Source: Takakia lepidozioides (lineage: Eukaryota > Streptophyta > Takakiopsida > Takakiales > Takakiaceae). Taken from it: a stretch of DNA of 64,000 nt. A model generated the notes under the pieces. The model worked only from the letters and a program-made list of their open reading frames with translations. It did not search any database and had not been told where the DNA came from. Where the stretch lies: assembly GCA_030704615.1 (NCBI GenBank), contig CM060732.1:39537053-39601052 (forward strand). The letters are read 5' to 3'. The position numbers and the translations under genes were made by a program. Below are positions 44,144 through 59,100 of this stretch, in pieces (the stretch's first letter is position 1; each line of letters begins with the position of its first letter).

Positions 44144-47100
44144 CTATGAAGGTTTGTTGCTAATGGCTTCTTGATCTTCAAGAGGATTCGATATTGCCTT
44201 AATGTCATCCACAACCACAACTTGGAGGCACATTGGGCACACCTTCTCTACTTCAATAACCTGCCAAAGAAAATAGCGGTACTGAGAAATTAGCTGTATG
44301 GAATCCCAAGCCTTACCAAAGTGCCTCGGGTCAACACTCCAACTGAGGTGTTACAAGCAGAATGAGAGATGGGACACATGTTCATCCTCATTCACTCAGT
44401 TGGAAAATCTAGTAATATGTGGATAAGAATCAAAAGCGTGTGAATGGTAGCAAGCCCTGACCTTGATGAACTCCTTCATAAGAGCAGGAAACTGGCAATG
44501 TGGGCACTGGCTCCAGTTTCCAAGCACCATGTGCCGCCCAGTTGCAACACAAAACTGTTGATTGACAGCCATGGCAAGGAATGTATGTCAAGAGTCACTA
44601 AATGCAAAATCTAATTATTACATCCTTTCCCCTCTCTCTCTCTACCCAACTGGGAAAAAGGGAACCCACACATCTGATCATTGGGCAGGATGGTGAGGAT
44701 GTCTGGTGCATTACGAAGGGTAGTCTGTCAAACATAGACCTGCTTCAAAAGCATCAGCACACTCAGTTCGTTTGGTCTCAATATTATATGCTTATCAATC
44801 TGGTTAGATGCTTTCTGGAAAAATCCTGAAGGCCCCACCATCATTTCATGGGTACAGATAAGTCTCACACTGGAGCCAGATTTTCTGAGGGCAGTGCCCC
44901 CATATCTCCTTTCCTCTCTCACCCCTTTGGCTGATTGGGTCCCTGAATATAGCCCACGAACCTATTGCAAGCAAAGCCTTAGTACCCAGAACACAGGAAG
45001 ATGGATGTTGCTGCGGTTGAGATCGATAGTGGCATCTCATAACTGTGCGGATCTTTGGACACAAAATACTGGCTGCCAAGAAGGGAGTATGAGGAGGCCA
45101 TAATCCACGAAACCCCTGGAAGAAATACTCAAGAGAGGGTGTGTTACAGGGATAGTGCATTGGCACGCAGGACAGTCGAGCTGTGTCTCTGGAATTGCCA
45201 GAGAGCAAGTGGGACATGGCGCCAAGGGCTCCTCCTCTTCTGATTTCTCAGGCTTGCGTACAATGTTCTCAATCTTGCGCTTATATGCCGCTGATATGGA
45301 GGTTCTGTGGAGAATCAGGTTGACATTGTCATAGAAGAAGAAAGAATGAAAGAAGAAACCTCATAACATGCACAGTAAGCTCTCGGATGAGGGAAAGTGA
45401 GAAATCAGGACAGAAAAGTTGGGCCCCGTAAAAGTGGGAACCCCACCAACCAGTCAGCCAGAAGAAAATTTTCCAGTGCCAGCTTAAATGGTCCATGGGA
45501 CACAGTAGAACGACAAGGTAGAAGCACTGAAATGAAAGACCAAATTGGATGGAGTAGCAGAGATGGACACCTTATCAAACACGCAAGCAACATTGTGGTG
45601 CAAGTAGAGGTCCTTTGAAGATGAGATCGAGGAATGGTACCTGAATTCAGGGCGCATAAGCATAGATGCATACTCAAATGCGGTTTTCTTGAGACCAGAA
45701 CGCTGGCACTCAATCACTGTGGAGATGAGAATTGGGGTCACATGCGCTGGAAACTTGCTTATGTGACGTGCAACTCTGATCAGCATCCGAGAACTTGAAC
45801 TGCCGCCAAATCCGTGTCAAGATGCACACACGACATGATTGGAACACTACACAAGAGGGACAAAGAAATGGAATATACATTCATACTTTGGGGGAGGCCC
45901 AAACTGTTGAAGTGAAATAGTTAGAAGAACAAGAATAAAATTCTTGTGGATTTAATAGGTCTTGTTCTCTCTCTCTCCCGGTCTCCCAGGATTACTTCAA
46001 AAGGAGAACAAAATACGCAGAGCTTATGAGACCAAAAACAGAACACCCAGACCACGAACACTCTTATATCAAACAAACAAGAACAACCAGACATGATGAC
46101 TACTGGCCAGCGAGTCCTGAAGCGGTAGGGCTTCATGCAGGTAAGCTCTCATTGAACATTTCCTGTGCCCATTAGCCATAATGTGCATGCCCACATAGGC
46201 TATATAGGACTAGTGCACCCAATACTGCCGGGATTGGATGTTGATTATGGCTGGCACTAGCATCATGCACTGCTTCGATAGCCCACTAGGTTATGGGGGT
46301 AGTGTTAGCTAGTCAGAATGGTAGCACACTATACACACAGAAGGGGCAAACGAGTGGTACTGGAGGGGGGCAGATTAGAGTCCATCTGTTATTTTTGTCA
46401 CTCCAGATAGGTTATTTTCTTAATTCTATCTTGACAGCCATGACCCATTTGCATCTTCCACAAATGATGTTACTTTCTGAGATACAGAAACGTTGCTGAT
46501 AAAATGGGTTGCTGCCAATTGAGGAAAAAGCCCACCGATGGTCGTTCAGACGGATTAGAGTTTTGACAAGGATGTAGGAGTGCAGGAGCATGAGTTGCTT
46601 GGAGAGCTCCAGGGGCACTCGTCGCTGCTGCGCCTGCAGCACCTTGCAGAAATCTAGCAGCTGCTGGTGAGCCATCTTGTAATTCCCCATCTCCTGCCCC
46701 CATCATTGTCCTCCCATCAACAATGTGATTTCGGACCTCCCCATGGTTCTTTGTTGGGTGTATGAATGACACCCTTCATTTATCCTTCACATCCAAAAGA
46801 GCAAACCAAAAAGTAATACAGGTTCTGAACCTGCTCCTGGTGTGCAATCAAAAGCGCAGCCTTGGTGGCCTGATCATAGTTGCCCAAAACAGTGTGGAGG
46901 CGGAAAAGATACTGCGGTCCTTTCTCAACGCCCTCCATCTCTCCCATTAGATAGTCCAGCAGCTGACTTGTCAGTGCATCACATCGCAGCCTTCCCACCA
47001 TGTCGATAGCCTGCACCCCCAGACAACCACCCCTCCTTTGGGCCCAGCCACCAAATGTGCACAAGGGAAGCAGGCTTGTGTGGGTTCCTGGGCATGAGCA

Positions 47101-50100
47101 AATTGTACCAGGCACAGCTATATCTGAGGTTCTGCTGTGATTGTTCCATCATGCCCCTTGGGCCTCCAGTAGTCACAAAAGGATTCTTTTGTTCTTTCTG
47201 TCTTCCGGGAGGTGGGCACAGCAACCACAGTCCAACAAGCAAAAGTCTCGACGACAACTTTATCCATCTGTGCAAGCTCTCCCTACTGTGTTTTTCTACC
47301 ATGCCAATGGGCCCTTTTGCCTCCCCAGGACGTAAAAGATTACTTTCTTTCCACTGTCTATTCCGTGGGACTCAATCTCTCACTGATTTTTTGGGAAAGC
47401 TCAAAAAGCTGGTGGGACAAAATGGAAGAAAACACAAGAGAGAGGAGATCGCAGACGTTACAAGGTACCATCTCATTTCATTTCATTTCATTTCTTGCTG
47501 TTCTCTCTCCACATGTACATACACAGCTATCCAAGCATGGCATACTGGACCCTGTGAGCGACTGGTTGGTTAGTATATCTCTCTCTCCAAAACCAGAGTG
47601 AATAGCGTGGATACAATCAACTAATAGGACCCAGATATGTACATGATCAATTGCAGTTGCAGTGCCCCAGTGTAAATAAAGGCGGAGAGCCTGCTTGGTT
47701 TCCCCACATCGCTCAAAAAGCCCAGTTGCCTTCTCATATTTTTCCACTGTCTCATAGTACCTGCTTGTTGAAACACAACGCCAGCATGGCTAGGGTATCC
47801 AATTGAAATTTTCTCAAGGTACTTCAGAACGTTCTTAAACCAGACCCACGAGACTTGATTTTGTGTCTGGTGGAGTTCTTGGGTGCAAGTATTTGGTCAG
47901 TGGGGGGTACTGAGTACTGATGACCACATCCAGATATGAATTGGAATCACAGAGTATAATTTGGAATGAAAAGTAGATACAAGAGAAGCACCTGGCTAAC
48001 TTAAGGAGTTCATCTTTGGAGGCCACATCTTTGACAAGCTCGGTATACACATCCATCTTATCATGTTGCTGTGCCAATTCACTCGCTTCTTGTGTCCTAC
48101 ATCTCCGTCACCCATTCCACCGAACATCTGTTATCTCGAGGTCCAATATATCAGTTGTACTTTCTTTAAAGTTCCTGAAGTATATGGCTTCAGGCGGACT
48201 CGATGCCTCTCTTTAGGGATTCCTTGAGCCTCGCTAAAGCCCTAGTAGTTTACCTGCATGGGGCACATTCTGGACATCCTGTGCATGGGGATTTTTCCTT
48301 TCTTTCTTTCTCTTTCTCTCTTTCTCTCAAAAATGCAGGCTTCAAACAATCCTGGTATGCTCATGTGGATACCTTTTTTGAACGCCATGGACTCTCTATT
48401 GCTTCACTTTTGCCAGTGAACCCAGAAGGGGTGATCATCACATCCAAGCACGACCGCAACCAACTCATCAGAAAGGAGTTCATGGAGCTACATGTCAGGA
48501 GAACTTGGAAGTTACCCAACCTCACGACAAAGCTCCATTTCTATCGAGAAACATTCCTGGTTCTCCGAGATGATAGAATCTTGCGGCCCAATTACTTTTC
48601 GGCCTCTTTATCTCCTTCTCTCCTGAGGGCTTTGGGGCGGTTCAGGGTGGGCTCCCACAACCTACGGATAGAGACTGGCATATGGGAAAACCTGCAGCGG
48701 GAGGACCGCCAGCTTGCACAGGGCGCAACCAGGAAATTGAAACTGAAGATCACTTCTTCTTCTATTCCCCCCTATACTATGAGATACGTGGGAGATTCCA
48801 TTGTCTATTCCGTGGAACCCAATCTCTCACTGAGGTCTTTCACTCTGAAGATCAGAAATGTTTGGCAGCCTACCTGCACGAGGCCTTCACCCTTAGACAA
48901 TCACTAGAACATTAGTTCTTATCTCTCTGGCTTCCTGTTTTCTCTCATGCTTTTCTTTCCATTTTGTCCCATAAGCTCTATGAGCTTTCCAAGGAGGTTA
49001 TAAAGCACCATTTCATTTCATTTCATTTCTCTTCTCAGTTTCTTTCAAGCCTCCACTCCCCCATGTCTTGGTCCAAACTCCAAACGTCAAAGGACTTTCG
49101 ACGAAGATGGAGACTTGCCTACACCCTCGGCCCATCCGGGCACCTTTGTCCTTGCATCTGATGAGCTTCTATCGCGCCCTTGTGCCCGAGCCTGTTTGAC
49201 TTGAGAAAGTTGAGCCCGCATGGCAATGTATTGCATGGGTCAAATCGTCGTTGAGGTACATTCCTTGTCCTCTCAATTGATCTAAGTACCCCATCCCCGG
49301 CACCTTTGTTCTCGAGTCAAGCAGGCTCGGGCAGAGGGGCACTATAGAAGGGCGACGTTGCTGTCGAATGATGACCCTCCCATCTCTATAAACAGTAGGC
49401 ATGCCAAAGGGGTACTACGCAGTCTACATAATGAGATGGGAGGGTTTACAGAAAGGCTGATCGATAGGCTGATATGAGATTTAGGGTTTCCTTTCCTAAA
49501 GCTACGGAAATGTCGCCAATTCACTTCTGGCTCGTCGCCGTCGTGGGAGAGCGGGAGGGCGTCTGGCACTAAGGGAGCTCTCATCATGGCGGGATGGAGT
49601 CGTGCCATTCCACTCTTGAATTTGTAAGGTGCCTGCAGAAGAGGTGCAGAAGAGGTTGGTTGCCCTTTCCCCAGGAACTGTCGGAACCCTCCTTCTGTTT
49701 CCACATCTTTGAAGAGTTATAGCCCTTTATGTGACACCAAATGTACCGTTGTTCTTCCCAGGTACATTTGGTGTCACATCAAGGGCTATAATCCTCAACC
49801 AAACATTTTATTGGCGGGATGTTATTTGCCCTGGCTGCATCTCCACACAGTGACCTTCACATGCAGACAAATCCGCCGAATATGTCCCATCTCTGCACTC
49901 CCACACATAGACATATGGTTGGAGATGTCAACGGCCGCACGCGCCAACCTTAGACCCCACGGACTGTCTACACATCCAACACTCACATACAGCCTTGGAG
50001 AGGCAAAGTGCGGATGTCTCTAGTGAAATCACAAGTTATGGTCACCCTCTAGTTTCGTGAGGTTCAAGTGCTTGTCACCTACAATGGCAGTACCAACTAC

Positions 50101-53100
50101 AAATCCTCGAGTCAATTTACCTGCCACACGGACAAAGGCCACATGGGCAAAGGACAGAGCATGGTTGACTATCTGTTGGGGAGCTTTAACACAACGGACA
50201 GGGTTAGCTCCTTTTACATTACGACGAACCCGGCTGGATTCTGATCACTCTTGCCTTTCCTTTGCAATTCCTTCCATCTCTTACCCTGAATCCTCCGCTT
50301 CTCTCCTTTCAAAACCCACGCATTCGCTCCCTTCACTCACTTACACTTACACGACGCGGAATATGAAACATGCCTAACGTCAATCCTCCCCTCCATTATG
50401 AATCTACCATTTACTAATGACAAGGCTTCATATCTCACACACGCTCTTTGGGACTCAGACCTGCGATCCTTCCCAGTCAACCTCCCATCTACCTCCTCAC
50501 CTTTCTCCACTTACAGATATGCACCATTCTATGGCGAAGAATGAAAAGCTGCTAGATGTCACATAAAATCTGTACTCCTTCATATCCATTCTTCTCCAGA
50601 TTCCAAAAACCTAGCTTTCAAGCTCCTCATTAGATCCAAAAACAGAGCCTACACTCTCAAGCTATAATCTACTTTCAAAGGTCAGGCTTTCTCCTCGTTC
50701 CTTTTGGTCCCTCCTTACACCTCACAGAGACCCACCACCAATCACTGACATTCACGTCTGGCATGAGTATGCTCTGTCATTGTATCACTCCCCAAGCCAA
50801 TCTCCCTTTCCCATAACCTCCAAACCCCTACACTACTCTTTCTTTGCTACAGCTAATCTTAACAAGGCAGTCAAGAAGTTGCAACATGGTAGGGCATTGG
50901 ATATATTAAGGCTACACAGTGAATTCATCAAGCACACAGCAACAACTTCGGCCCCATTTATTGCACACCTCTTCAATGAAGCAATGCAACATGGCTTTCC
51001 AACAGAGTGGACATAGCATCGTCCACCTGCATTAGGGTCAAACAGGGCTGCCCCCTCTCACCTACCCTTTTCGGGATCTACATTGACGCTTTGGAGGGTT
51101 ACATCTCAAAAAACCATGGAGTTGGGGTGCCGTTGGATGGGGGACCAACTTAATCAGATCTCTACGCTGATGCCCTCTTGGCACAATCTCTTGTCTTCCT
51201 GCAACGCCATCTTCACATCCTGGAAGAGTTCTCCAAAGACTATGGGTTGCAAGGTCAATCTTAGCAAAACTAAGATCATGGTTTTTTAATGGCCAGGCGG
51301 ATCGCAGATTCATCTTCAACCAACAGGAAATTGCGATTGTCAAATCATACCAATACCTGAGTCTGGTTACCCACTCTCCCAAATTCCATTTTGCATCAAC
51401 TGCCCTCAACAGATTAATGAGGGCAAGGCTGCCTCCATCCGCCTTCAGGCCAAATGCAACCAGATATATCTTTGCCACTCCCCAACCAAAAAGTGGCTAC
51501 TTGAGAGCGTTGTCACCCGGCCGCCACTTATGGTTGTGAGTTTTGGGCACCTGGGGTCCCAGTTTCCTGGTGGGAAAAAAATCTGGATCATTGCAGTCAT
51601 CTTTTCTCCAAGCAACGCTTGGCGCCAGAGGCACAACTCCATTTCACATCCTATGTGCAGAGTTTGCATGCGTGCCACTTCAAACCGAGGCGCTCTTCCG
51701 GCTTACAATCTTTAAAAAAAGGTTACAAGCCCTCCCACCCAAGGGGCTGGTGGCACGAGCCCTCGCAACATCTATTAGGCTCAAACAGCAGGTTTCAAGC
51801 ACTCCTGGTATGCTCGAGTGTGCAGTTTTTTTTTAGCGCAATGGACTCTCTATTGCTAAAAAACCCAGAAGGGGTGGAAATCACATCCAAACAGGATCGC
51901 AACAGACTCATTACAAGGGAACTTATGGAACTACGTCAGGTGAACTTGGAAGCTACTCAATCTCACAAACAAAACTCCATTTCTATTGAGAGACATTCTT
52001 GGTTCTCCGTGATGATAGAATCTTGCGGCACCTTTATCTCCTTCCCTCCTAAGGGCATTGGGGCAGTTCAGGGTGGGCTCCCACAATCTACGGATAGAGA
52101 CTGGTAGATGGGAAAATCTGCAACGGGAGGACCGCCTATGCCCAGCTTGAACCGGGCGCAACCAGGAAATTGAAACTTAAGAACACTTTTATTGCCCCCT
52201 ATATTATGAGATCTGTGGGAGATTCCACTGTCTACTCCGTGGAACTCAATCTCACTGAAGTCTTCCACTATGAGGATAAGAAATGCTTGGCATCTTACTT
52301 GCACAAGGCCTTGATCCTTAGACAGTCCCTCGAGCAGTAATTGTTTTTTGGCTCTGGTTTTTTTCCCTCTTGTTTTTATCCATTTTGTCCCATAAGCTCT
52401 TTGAGCTTTCCGCGATGGTATAAAGTACCATTTCATTTCATTTCATTTCATTTCATTTCTTCCACACAAATACAGACATCTGAGAAGAGAAAAAGAAAAA
52501 AAGAAAAAAAAAGAGCTGGCTACAAGTTTGTCATTGTCACCTCTTCTGCATGATAAGAAACTCAATAGCATTTTCATAATCGCCAGTGTTCTTACAAAAC
52601 TTGGCTGCCATAGCTGCCCCTTCCAGTGACCTTGTCTGTCACATGGACCACACCAATAAGATACGGCTTATGAAGAACCAACAGGTGAAAAGGATAAATG
52701 ATTGGCAGGTCTGAAAAAGATAATTTGTGCTGAAGGAATTCTATGCTTGCAGTAGCTTTAGAAATAGATTGTACAGTAATGTCTGACACCATCGACTGAA
52801 CTTGACCATCACAATCTCCCAACTGCAGCACTGGGCATGACAAAAAAATGTATTCCAATATGTGATATTCACCTTGTGCAGAATGGAGAAAGCTTTGAGA
52901 GGATTTTTCAGCGGTCCCAGTTGCAATCGCACCGCGTTGTCAATATCCTGATAACACAACTGCTTTGTTGTTAGCATTGACTATCACAGCTGCTGTCAGG
53001 ATGTCAAGACCTATCTGAGCTTGTTTCAGCGCCTCTCTAAGTAGTAGGGTAAATTTATCAGATTTCCTCACTTCTATGAACCAATACTAGTGTTAAGGAG

Positions 53101-56100
53101 AATACCTCGGCTGTCTCAAATGCAGCAGCAGCCTCAACAAATTTTCTGTCAGTCTCCATTGCTTTGGCATACTGCAAGCCCCACCTCCAGTTATCTTACC
53201 AGTGCTGTGCACCTTAACAATTCCCGTTTGGGGCACAGTCGTTGTAACTCCATCGCTCTATTTGGCAAGCAGGGTCCATAAACCTCACTACTACGCAGTG
53301 GTGCAAACAGGACTTGAATGAAATGTTTGATTGTGGTCCAGTGACTCAAGACAATTCTGTAACTGGCATAGTGATAAGCAGGATCGGCCCACAAACATAC
53401 ACACAGATGAGACACTTTCTGTCAGCATGAGGCACTCTGTGTTGGGCACCGTCAGAATCTTTTGATCCGATTCTTATTTTTTCTCTCTACTTTGTCCCAC
53501 GGGCCCTTAGGCCCTTGTGGACGGACATCAAGTCTACTTATTTAGGAAACAGGAGTGTTCGGCAGCTTGCCTTGACATCGCTATCTTTCTGCAGCAGTTA
53601 GACCTGCTTTCTAGCGTAGTTCCTTTGTTCCTTCTTTCCTTTTCTCCACTTAGAGAATCTCTCGAAGTTGAATCGTACTTTCGTACTTTAGAATGGTTGT
53701 GTTGGCTGGTTGTTGGGAGTCTATCGTGTTTTCTATTTTCCTTTGTCCCATTAGGTCTTGAGCTTCCCATGGATGTTATAAAGTTTGTTTGTTTGTTTGT
53801 TTGTTTCTGTGTGGAGTTTATAAAGTTCCTTTCTCTGCTTGAATGGGGTACTGGATCAAATCTCTTCAGAACAACTGCCATTACTTCATTAATATGGGGA
53901 CCAATCTACATGGCAGTGTCCATAGATTCACTACAGAAATGTGCACAGGACCATTATACTGAACCAACCTCAATATGAAGCTTGGGACTGGCAATGCGGT
54001 CCAGAAGAGGTTGTGCCTTAGTGTAGTTTTTAATGGAGATGTACACCCCTGCTGCTCTCTCCAGCTGCCCTCCCAGCTCATACATCTCTGCTGCATCCTG
54101 CACTTGAAAGGATGTGTTTTTCACTAACAAAATTCCAGAGCTCTTTGAGCTTTCCGTGGACATTATAATCTATCATTTTTCATTTCATTTCATTTCATTT
54201 CATTTTCCTCATAAGCTCTTTGAGCTTACTGCGGATGTTCTAAAGTCCGTTTCTTTCTGTGGAGGTCAACGGTATGTTGAATAGAGTAATTCAGCTCAGA
54301 AGAGGTTAGTTGCTTTAGTTAGCAATTAACAAGGCTTGTGAGGAGTTTTGTTAGCAGTAACTATTTGATAGGCTAACAATACATCATTGAACCAAGAGTT
54401 CAGTGACAGATCACCCAGTCAAGTGGAGTTAAGTGAAGTCCACTGACAGATCACTGAATTTCAGCTTGAGGCCCTGAACCGACAGGCTGAACCGACATAC
54501 CGACATACCACCGAGAGATGCCTTCTTGGTGATATATGTCTTTGTGTGACAATTTTAGAAAAATAATGAAGTGTTCACTTGTCTTCATTCTATGTTCCTG
54601 TGTCGTGGTCTGAGAGAGGTCTTAGCAAAGAGAGACTGAGCTCAGAGAGGAGAGGAACCTTGAAGGTTCAGCTTCATACTAAAGGGTTCATTAAGTGTTG
54701 CTTACTATTGCAGGTGGCTTGCAGTCCATAGCATAGAGTACGAACAAAAGGGATCAAAGTTTGAAGGGAGCCTAGAACAAGTTTTGATTGTTTGCAGGGT
54801 CAATTAGGCTTTGTCTCCAAGCTAGCAGTTTTCAGACCCTACAGTAGACAGTCCTCTTCCCAAACGGTCTGGGGACCAGTCAGACAAGATGAGTAGAGAT
54901 AAGCCACTAGTTCTACTTCACAACACGGTAAGGCTATGGCAAGCCAAAGTTTGCAGGGAACGGCATGCTTACATTCTTTCTCTTACTGTGGAGGCCATGT
55001 CTGTTGCCATGAGATTGTCTGATGAAAATGAAGTTAGGCAGAGAACTTCCCTGAACTTGTTTCCAGTCAGTGACATGGGGGTGGACATCTTGGATGACCT
55101 CAAGGGTCTACCCACTCTCGGCACTAGACTGAAATTTAAACTCAGGGCAGGAAGCCTACCTTTGAACAGCAAACAGAAGCAGAGAGGAAAGGGAGAGTGC
55201 AATTGTCCGTTGTGTGGGCAATCTGAAGACAGTATTCATTTTCTGATACACTGTCCGGGGTTCTCTCACCAAAGAGACGCTCTCTTCAATTCTATCAAGG
55301 GAATTGTGCCTGTACCCCTGTTTACCAACTTTGAAAGTCTCGAGGCTGAGCCAAAAGCCCAGGCCCTCCTGAGGCCTAGTTTTTGGGCAAATCACACACA
55401 GCAGATTGATGCTTGTGTGAAGGGTTTTCTAGAGGATATCTGGAAAACCCGGATTAATTCTTTATATGAAGGTAAGTCTTACTACCAACGTCAGCCCCTG
55501 ACAGAGGTAGGTTCTGTTCCTTTTGTTCCCGCTCAAACTGGGTGCGGGGTCAATGGCCACAAGGCTACGGCAAACAACGTCTGATGAGTACAATCTTACT
55601 GTGGAGGCTGTAAAGTTTCTCAATATCCCCATAGACCACCCTAGAATCATAAACGCCTTGAACACAATGAAAAGGACCTGGAGCAGATTCAGGCCTTCAA
55701 GAAGCCTAGCACATTCTTGATACAAGAGAGGATTGTTGCACTGTATGGCCATTTGGCGCCCTTTCCAGAGATCCCCAAGGTGCAAAGATGTGCGTGCTAC
55801 TCCACCCTGTCAGGGTTGAAGGCAGTGTCAAGGTATTTAGCATGGTTATTCTTAGTTCATCTGCACACTTTGGCACCCTTAGTGGATACCAATTTTGCAT
55901 GCCCATACACAAGTAGCAGCTCAAACTAAACCCAGGTTTTATCTGTTGAAGTTCAATCATTCATATTCATTTGACATGTGACATCATGTACATGCAGAAA
56001 CAATTAGTACTATAATCCACCAACAGCTACACACCTTCAAATCTAATGTAGTCCACACCTGAGCAAGGGAGCGCTGCTTTGGATTTGAAGGATTAGACTT

Positions 56101-59100
56101 CAGATAGTCTTCGTAGTTTGCAAGTGCCAGGCGGTGATCACCCCGCATTTCAAGCAGATGTCCATACTCCCTTGCTATCTCCCCGGCGGATGGCAAGCCA
56201 AGCAGCTTGGCCAGCTCCATAGCCTGCACATCCGAACAGTCTAACCCATCACACCACAGTCCATTTGCTATGGAGAATGAGTAAGAACGTTCTCACTCTT
56301 AATCACAAACGCACAGAATGGTGTGAACACCTTACATTTTGTAACACGCTGTCAATGGCAGACTAGGTCTCTCAAGCTTGGTGGAAATTCCCAGGCCTCC
56401 AAGCAATGCTGGGTAGGCAATATCTCCAGTTGTCTTACACTTATCCAAAGTCCAGCTATGATATATAGCAGGTGGTTGAAGACGGACCCAAAGAATGGCG
56501 ACGTGGGACTAGGAAAGACCTTATCCCAATGCCGAAGATTGCATCTCATCTCACAAGCAGCCTCAGGCCTGGATGACTTCAGAAAGGCATCCTGCATAGT
56601 AAGGGCATTCACAACAATGGCCATGTCAAGCCTTGCATGAAAAGCTCCCGAGAATGTCAACAGAGAGAGGAAGATGTTCATAATTGCAGTATGAGTATTT
56701 GCCAGTAGGGCACAAGTTCTAACTTCTTTCACTACAGAACAGGCTATGAGAAAGAAAGAAGACACCTGTGCTGCATCATAATTCTCAAGGAGCAGCAAGA
56801 TATGGCCAGACAGTAAAAACCGGTCCTCAATGTGTTCAATCTGGTTCAGCCCAATGAGGAGCGTAAGATTGTGGGACTCTTGGCAGGCCTTCATGGCAAT
56901 CTCGAGCTCCATTTGCTCCAGCGCCAATTTTACGAGCATACTCCATACCTGGTTCATCAAAGGAATTGGCAAAAAACACAACTCTTCATACATGCCAGTC
57001 TGCCACTTGAAGTCCTCCATCTGAAGCTGAAACATTCTGGGAGATTCTCAACTCTACCATAGTAGCTCTTTCGACTTTTCATGCACATTATAAAGCTTCT
57101 TAATTTCTTTTCTCTGTTGCATGAGACTGCACAGCGAGGCCTGCCACGGTGCACACTAGTTTCGTCTTTTCAATTGACCCAAAACTCCTGTAGAGTGAAG
57201 AGAGACCATAATTATGCTTATATCAGGAAGAGACAAGCTACAGAAAGATGAAACAGAGGAAACACCTCAGGGCTGTCAAGCAGCTTTGCATCTGTCCATG
57301 CTTCCTTAAAGTGCAACAGCGCTAAGTTCTGCTCAAACCTGTCTTTTGCTTGGCACTTCCCTTGTCCGACTCTCTGCGCAATCCACCGGTGGTTGTCCTT
57401 CTTAAGTGGTTGAGTTTTTCTGTGGTGCTGAGGTAGAAAGAGAGAAGGATTCATCTATTCTGGCAGCCAACAACTTCTGTCAGGTAAAGGCATCTGGTAT
57501 AGACAAAAAATACTTCAACAGAAGATATTTTTTGAGGGATGTTGCTCAATTACACTCTTCACAAGCCAGCGGTGACAGAAAAGAATCTAACAAGTGAAGA
57601 TGTTTTTTACCCTATTGGATAAACTTCATGTACTACTCAAAGGCTGTTAGGTATAGTAGCATCATCTCATAACAACTTCAGCTTCAACTCTGTTTTGACT
57701 CGTGCAGAGTCTGAAATGTCTGTGGAGTAAATGTCTCTCCCTAGGATTTTGACGTGGCATCCAACTTCCTCTCTGGAGGATTTGGAAGTTTCATCCGTTT
57801 AATATTCGAGCTCCAGTTGTCTTTACCCAAGTCCCTCCAAGAGCCTGTTATGAATTAGAAAGGAAACGAAGGGCATATAATTAACCCAACATGTGTGGGC
57901 AGAGTTAGGTTCTCGAGCACTCCGTTCTCCAGCTGCAGAAACCAGCCACCCCCACCCATCATCCATGTTTTAATTCCAAGCCACTCCCATGATTAGTCAC
58001 ATCCACCCTTGACAGATACTGCTCATTTATCCAAGTTTGTGCTTAAGACTGCACCCCCCTTCCCCCTGGCACGGTAGCAACAGACCTGGAATACTGCATA
58101 AAACATCTGCACCACAATCAGGTTGTGGGTGACATGAACAAAGCATCTGAGAAGGTCAAAGCTGTCCTCACAGTCTTTAACAGTGTGGATTGATGTCACT
58201 GACTGTAAAAAAGGCACTCAGACTATTCCAGGCTCTGTTTGTTGAAACACGTAGACATCTTTATCATGTGATTATAAACATGAATACCTGGCAGGTAAGA
58301 GTTCCGTTCTGAAGGCCCACGGGATAGGAGCTGAAAGGACGAGTGAATGCCCCCAGAAATGAGACATTTGGTGAGTACACATTGACAGGGGAGTAGACAT
58401 AGACAAAAGTCTGACTCTTTTCTGCCAGCACAAAGAGATGAGGGTCCCATATATCCCAGAGCGCCACAACCAGCATCCCAGTGAAGCTTGGGATCAGTAG
58501 CACCTGAAGGCAAGCCATGATAATGTCCCCTTTCAAATCCTGGAATACTCTAAAAGTAATTTTGGAAAGAATCCAAATCTTATCAATCAACTCCTTACCA
58601 AGTCAAAAATCGGACTTAGATGCTGTAAATGTAGTGTGTACGTGCACTATGGAGAGCATAGGAGGGCATGGTGAGACCTGGTCATTGAGAGGGTTGTACA
58701 AATATACAAAGCGACGATCATCCTCAAACAGCAGCCTTGTGCCTAAACCATTAGGCCACACCCTGTTAACCCCCGCAACAGCACCTGAGATACGCTTTAT
58801 CCTCCCTCAATGCATGCCTGTCCATGTCTGCTCTACATCCATTCCTTCAGCAACTATTCAGATGTTTATCGTTGGATGAGTTCATGATTATCACAGCTTT
58901 CTCCCTCAGTCAGCCAATTGTGGATCAACTTCTTTCAGGCTCAGTATTTGCTTTCACTTCCTTGAGTACCCACCATTCAAAGTTATCCCTCACTGGATTC
59001 TCAAAACTAGTCTTGAAATGCAGGTGTTCATGAAATGGTAATAGACTCTTCTTCTTATTACCAATGTTGGTGATACACATACTCAGACTTCTCATCATCG

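Noticed and set aside
45037-47115. Plus-strand ORFs over the IFT144 exons
   Set aside because: They are antisense shadows of exons that match IFT144 with correct splice sites.
54889-55584. Host gene with an intact 231-codon frame inside an IFT144 intron
   Set aside because: It has the LINE zinc-binding end and the same 3' end as other LINE copies (38390-38700).
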